Below, one piece after another: positions 61,147-64,000 of a stretch of DNA of 64,000 nt (position 1 is the stretch's first letter; every line of letters starts with the position of its first letter). The position numbers and the translations under genes are program-made. A model generated the notes under the pieces. It saw only the letters and a program-made list of their open reading frames with translations. It searched no databases and was not told where the DNA came from. The DNA is from Bacteroidota bacterium (GTDB lineage Bacteria > Bacteroidota > Bacteroidia > JAHEXY01), in contig JAHEXY010000001.1 in NCBI GenBank assembly GCA_023251875.1, positions 124,001 to 188,000 on the forward strand. Reading direction: 5' to 3'.

Positions 61147-62754
61147 ATGAAATACATAGCAATACTTGTCTTTTTCTTTATTTCTTTAACAGGGAAAAGT
61201 CAAAATGTTTTACAGGGTATAGAGTTTAAAGTAGGTGGTAAAACGGATAAGTATGTTTCTCCCAATAACACAACTTCTATTTCAAAGATAGATGGAAAAG
61301 GATATTTTGTTAATCTCGGATATCAAAATTATAAATTTAATGAGTCACTAGATTGTAAGGATAAACTCCGCTCGCCTTTAGCGTCAAATACGCCAAATTA
61401 TAATCCAGGACATTTTTTTAATAATTATTCTGTATGTAATAAAAAATTGTTTGGTTTTACCAGCTATTATAGGGAAAGCCGTAAGATATACGAACTTTAT
61501 ACCAATGAAATTAATTTTGAAACAAATGAAATTGTTGAAACGAAAAAAATACTAGAATATAATCGTGAAGACTACCCGGATATTTGTGGTCGTTTCAGAG
61601 TTATTAAATCTAATTATTCAGGCAATTATATTGTTTATCCTTCAAGGAGAGGGGAAGTAGATTATTCTTTTAAAATATGGTCCACTGATTGCGAAATATC
61701 AAAAAAATTACCTATTTGGATTTTAGATTCTAATTTTAAGGCTATAAATAATTACATATTTAAGAAAATTGATAATATACCTGAGCAAGTTATTTTAAAA
61801 GATATTGAAACAGATAGCATTGGCAATATCTATGCCTTATGTGAACATGTCTATAATAATGAATCTGATACAACATCCTATGTATTGTATAAAATTTCTA
61901 ATGGCGGAAATGATATCAAAACATATTCTATCTCATCAATCAATCAATATAAAAAGGTTACGGATCATGCTATTTATCTGTATAAAAACAAATTGTATTG
62001 TTCTATAACTTTAGGGCAAAAAAAAGATGCAGTTGAACTTATTAAGTTTATTGAAATAGATTGCAATTCATTTAAACCTATTATAGACAAAACTTATAAC
62101 CTTTGTAATTCATTGCATTTTTCTCCTTATTATTTAGATTCATATTCTTCAAAAAAGAAAGGAAGTGGACAACAAATACCTGATCTAAGACTTCAATATT
62201 TTTTTGTTGACGAGCAATTTGCCTATCTTATTTCACAAAGATCAATTACTAAAAAGGGCCTTTTAGGAGATATTTATATATGTAAAATAGATGTAAACAA
62301 TAGTATTCCAATGCAGACTATTTCAATTCCAATAAATCAGAGAGTTGGAAATCCGGATTTATGTGGCTTCGCCTTGGCACCAAACATGGCAAACACCATA
62401 TCACATAATTATAACTATGGAATAATAAAGAGAGAAGATTGTTTATTTATAGTTTTTCCGGAAAACATCAACCAATCTTCAATAAAGCCGAATAGCATGT
62501 ATTTAAAAACTGAAATGTGGCCTTATCACATAATAGGCGCAAATAAAAATTCATGTTTGTCTATAGTTTCAATAAAAGATGATGCTCCCATCAAAAAAGA
62601 AAAAATTATGAATCTTGAAGATTTTCCTATTTATCCTATATGTAGTTCTATTAAACAAATTAGTAATGGAAAATATGCTATAGTGTCAATAGATGGACAA
62701 GGTCCAGACTCTATTTCATTAGATATTTTAAATCTAGAGAATTATGGGAAGTAA
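61147..62754 (+). CDS. Hypothetical exported protein
   Basis: A 535-residue protein with signal peptide MKYIAILVFFFISLTGKSQ, so ATG 61147 is chosen over GTG 61120. The mature part is beta-rich with no repeat I can define. Segments such as LPIWILDSNFKAINNYIFKK, DIETDSIGNIYALCEHVYNN and LYKISNGGNDIKTYSISS recall propeller-like surface proteins in which DxxGNIY strands recur. No C-terminal T9SS domain is evident. Family and function not recognised. The only neighbour on its strand is 1.5 kb upstream (Rpn). Confidence 0.7.
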   Translation: MKYIAILVFFFISLTGKSQNVLQGIEFKVGGKTDKYVSPNNTTSISKIDGKGYFVNLGYQNYKFNESLDCKDKLRSPLASNTPNYNPGHFFNNYSVCNKKLFGFTSYYRESRKIYELYTNEINFETNEIVETKKILEYNREDYPDICGRFRVIKSNYSGNYIVYPSRRGEVDYSFKIWSTDCEISKKLPIWILDSNFKAINNYIFKKIDNIPEQVILKDIETDSIGNIYALCEHVYNNESDTTSYVLYKISNGGNDIKTYSISSINQYKKVTDHAIYLYKNKLYCSITLGQKKDAVELIKFIEIDCNSFKPIIDKTYNLCNSLHFSPYYLDSYSSKKKGSGQQIPDLRLQYFFVDEQFAYLISQRSITKKGLLGDIYICKIDVNNSIPMQTISIPINQRVGNPDLCGFALAPNMANTISHNYNYGIIKREDCLFIVFPENINQSSIKPNSMYLKTEMWPYHIIGANKNSCLSIVSIKDDAPIKKEKIMNLEDFPIYPICSSIKQISNGKYAIVSIDGQGPDSISLDILNLENYGK

Positions 62755-62789
62755 GAATTATTTTGATTGCAATAGCTAAATACTATAAA

Positions 62790-63203
62790 CTAGTCTTTAA
62801 CCGTATTTATCAACTTTTTGTCCTGGTCAATTTCCCATACATCAAAAGTACCATCTTGATCAAAATCAACAACGGCAGTAGCGCGGGCTTTAAAGCCACT
62901 TACAGAGGCTTCAATAATTTCATATTGATAATTTGCTGTACCATCTTCAGTAACAGTTTTAGGAGCTTCAAAGCTAATTTCTGCTAAATCATTACTGAAT
63001 TTAGAATTGGTCATTTGGTAGCTTTTTTCCATGGTAAAAATCTGATTAAGCTGCAATTCAGCTTCTGTAGATTTTGCTTTGGTAATTAAAGGCATTAAGT
63101 TAGGTAAGGCTAACATAACGAGAATACCTACAATTACTAATACTACCAACAATTCAGTTAAGGTAAAGGCAGGTAGTTTTTTATTGAGCATAGTTGTTTT
63201 CAT
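62790..63203 (-). CDS. Type II/IV pilin-like protein with prepilin methylation signal
   Basis: A 137-residue protein. The class III leader KLPAFTLTELLVVLVIVGIL has the prepilin-peptidase site (A/FTLTE, with the conserved Glu at +5) and the hydrophobic alpha1 helix. The C-terminal part includes AVVDFDQDGTFDVWEIDQDK, a Ca2+-loop-like segment also found in major pseudopilins (GspG). It would be a pseudopilin or minor pilin, but no other assembly genes are in the window, so the machinery must be encoded elsewhere. Confidence 0.9.
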   Translation of the reverse strand: MKTTMLNKKLPAFTLTELLVVLVIVGILVMLALPNLMPLITKAKSTEAELQLNQIFTMEKSYQMTNSKFSNDLAEISFEAPKTVTEDGTANYQYEIIEASVSGFKARATAVVDFDQDGTFDVWEIDQDKKLINTVKD

Positions 63204-63305
63204 GGCATTAGGTTTTTAGGTTTATACGAGAGAACCTGATTTTAGGTTTCAATGTATAAAAAATCTTGTGATTTTCAAGAAATCTGTAAAATCAAATGCT
63301 TAAAA

Positions 63306-63653
63306 TTACAGGACTATTCTAAGTCCATTATCTGTTACTACTGTAAAATGGTTAATGATATTTTCAGAATAATTGCTTATCAAAGTAGAGATAACTTTAA
63401 TTCTATTTTTTACAGAACCGTCTGTTAATCGTAACAGCACTATTCCTTTATGGGGGAGCTTGTCTTTATATACCAATTCTCCAAAGTCTTTATCACTGGT
63501 AATAATTACGTAGCTTTCATTACAAGCTTTATTTAAAATATTTACATCATCCAGTCCTCTAGCTTGAGTAAAAATGCAAAACACATCGTGTCCTGATTCG
63601 ATAAGCCATTTTGAAATCCAAGGACCTGTACATTCATCCACAATAAATCTCAT
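63306..63653 (-). CDS. DUF5615 PIN-like toxin
   Basis: A 115-residue PIN-fold protein of the Mut7-C/DUF5615 group: MRFIVDECTGPWISKWLIES with the first acidic pair, DVNILNKACNESYVIITSDK with TSDKDFGELV as the second acidic cluster, and GIVLLRLTDG. These are putative RNases paired with DUF433 antitoxins. The start at ATG 63653 overlaps the stop of the DUF433 gene by one base (TAATG); longer upstream starts lie within that gene. Confidence 0.9.
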   Translation of the reverse strand: MRFIVDECTGPWISKWLIESGHDVFCIFTQARGLDDVNILNKACNESYVIITSDKDFGELVYKDKLPHKGIVLLRLTDGSVKNRIKVISTLISNYSENIINHFTVVTDNGLRIVL

Positions 63654-63898
63654 TACGCAGATTTTAAAAGTGGATAAAAGGTATTGTTCTCTAGAGTATT
63701 TGCGGCAAAGAGTAAGCAAGCTAGTAAGTCATCTTTCTGTAATCCTTGGTACTCATTTAAAATTTCTTCAAAGGAAATTCCTTGAGCTAAAAGTCCAACC
63801 ATATGCTGTACACTTAATCTTGTTCCCTTAATAACAGGTTTTCCTTTAAGTATAGTTGGTTTAATCTCTATTCTATCTAAAAGATGTTGTGTTTCCAT
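63653..63898 (-). CDS. DUF433 antitoxin
   Basis: An 81-residue DUF433 protein: RIEIKPTILKGKPVIKGTRL, SVQHMVGLLAQGISFEEILN and EYQGLQKDDLLACLLFAANT are the complete family signature (a VapB-like helix-turn-helix). It precedes the DUF5615 PIN-like gene with a TAATG overlap and is expected to bind and neutralise it and autoregulate. Confidence 0.92.
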   Translation of the reverse strand: METQHLLDRIEIKPTILKGKPVIKGTRLSVQHMVGLLAQGISFEEILNEYQGLQKDDLLACLLFAANTLENNTFYPLLKSA

Positions 63899-63941
63899 AT
63901 TGTTTTTATTTGTTTAGAAAGTATAAAAAAATAAAATTGCA

Positions 63942-64000
63942 TCAAACTCCCAAAACTTTTGGATTTACGCCCATATTTGAAAAACCTCCATCATGATACA
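63942..64000 (-). CDS. C-terminal tail of an unidentified gene (partial)
   Basis: On the minus strand the window edge is open and reads YHDGGFSNMGVNPKVLGV before a TGA at 63944-63942. The composition looks like genuine coding sequence. The rest lies outside the window and the family is not recognised. Confidence 0.45.
   Translation of the reverse strand, partial: YHDGGFSNMGVNPKVLGV

Overview
The window is about 64 kb of AT-rich chromosomal DNA from a member of the Bacteroidota, probably an uncultured or little-studied Sphingobacteriia/Chitinophagia/Cytophagia-type organism. Supporting signs are type IX secretion (T9SS) type A sorting domains (10236-13151, 29309-31003), a PKD/WxFGDG surface protein at the left edge, a fused DAHP synthase-chorismate mutase, lipoproteins with Bacteroidota-style lipoboxes, FISUMP and GxxExxY proteins, and -7 boxes of the TAnnTTTG type close to start codons. 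No rRNA, tRNA, CRISPR array or complete prophage was seen.

Layout. 1-2862: 5' part of a large PKD-repeat surface protein. 2996-7080: an EamA transporter, adenine deaminase and an NCS1 nucleobase permease (purine salvage). 7207-14541: an accessory stretch with YraN, small antitoxin-like proteins, a truncated XRE gene, two tandem helix-hairpin-helix glycosylase-like proteins, a 15-repeat FG-GAP T9SS protein, a macro-domain-like protein, an orphan HigA and gene remnants. 14674-17026: pseudouridine synthase, SprT-like metalloprotease, DUF1569 protein. 18358-28545: an ethanolamine permease, a PuuA/GlnA4-type glutamine synthetase homologue, a PuuD-like gamma-glutamyl hydrolase and an iron-dependent alcohol dehydrogenase. 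These could together run ethanolamine catabolism through gamma-glutamyl intermediates. They are interleaved with KilA-N, FISUMP, GxxExxY, YqeY, HPRT, TlpA-like and HigBA genes. 28607-32326: a minimal kinase-like protein, a T9SS surface protein and DAHP synthase/chorismate mutase. 32738-50799: an 18-kb run of three giant exported proteins resembling a split Tc/RHS toxin, the last with a 270-bp-period Ig array, an RHS core and a hydrophobic C-terminal tip. 50873-58602: lpxK, then a tetR-tolC-mfp-RND efflux operon. 58797-64000: Rpn-type nuclease, TPR protein, an unknown exported protein, a lone type-II pilin, a DUF433/DUF5615 toxin-antitoxin pair and the tail of another gene.

A striking feature is the number of short palindromic interspersed repeats of at least four families. 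They sit at gene ends and in places inside coding sequence: in frame inside adenine deaminase, and forming the C-terminal codons of HPRT, the ethanolamine permease and the TetR regulator. One inverted pair, 30 of 32 bases identical, brackets the GxxExxY gene and makes it look like a small mobile unit.

All calls come from reading the sequence and from family knowledge. No database search was possible.
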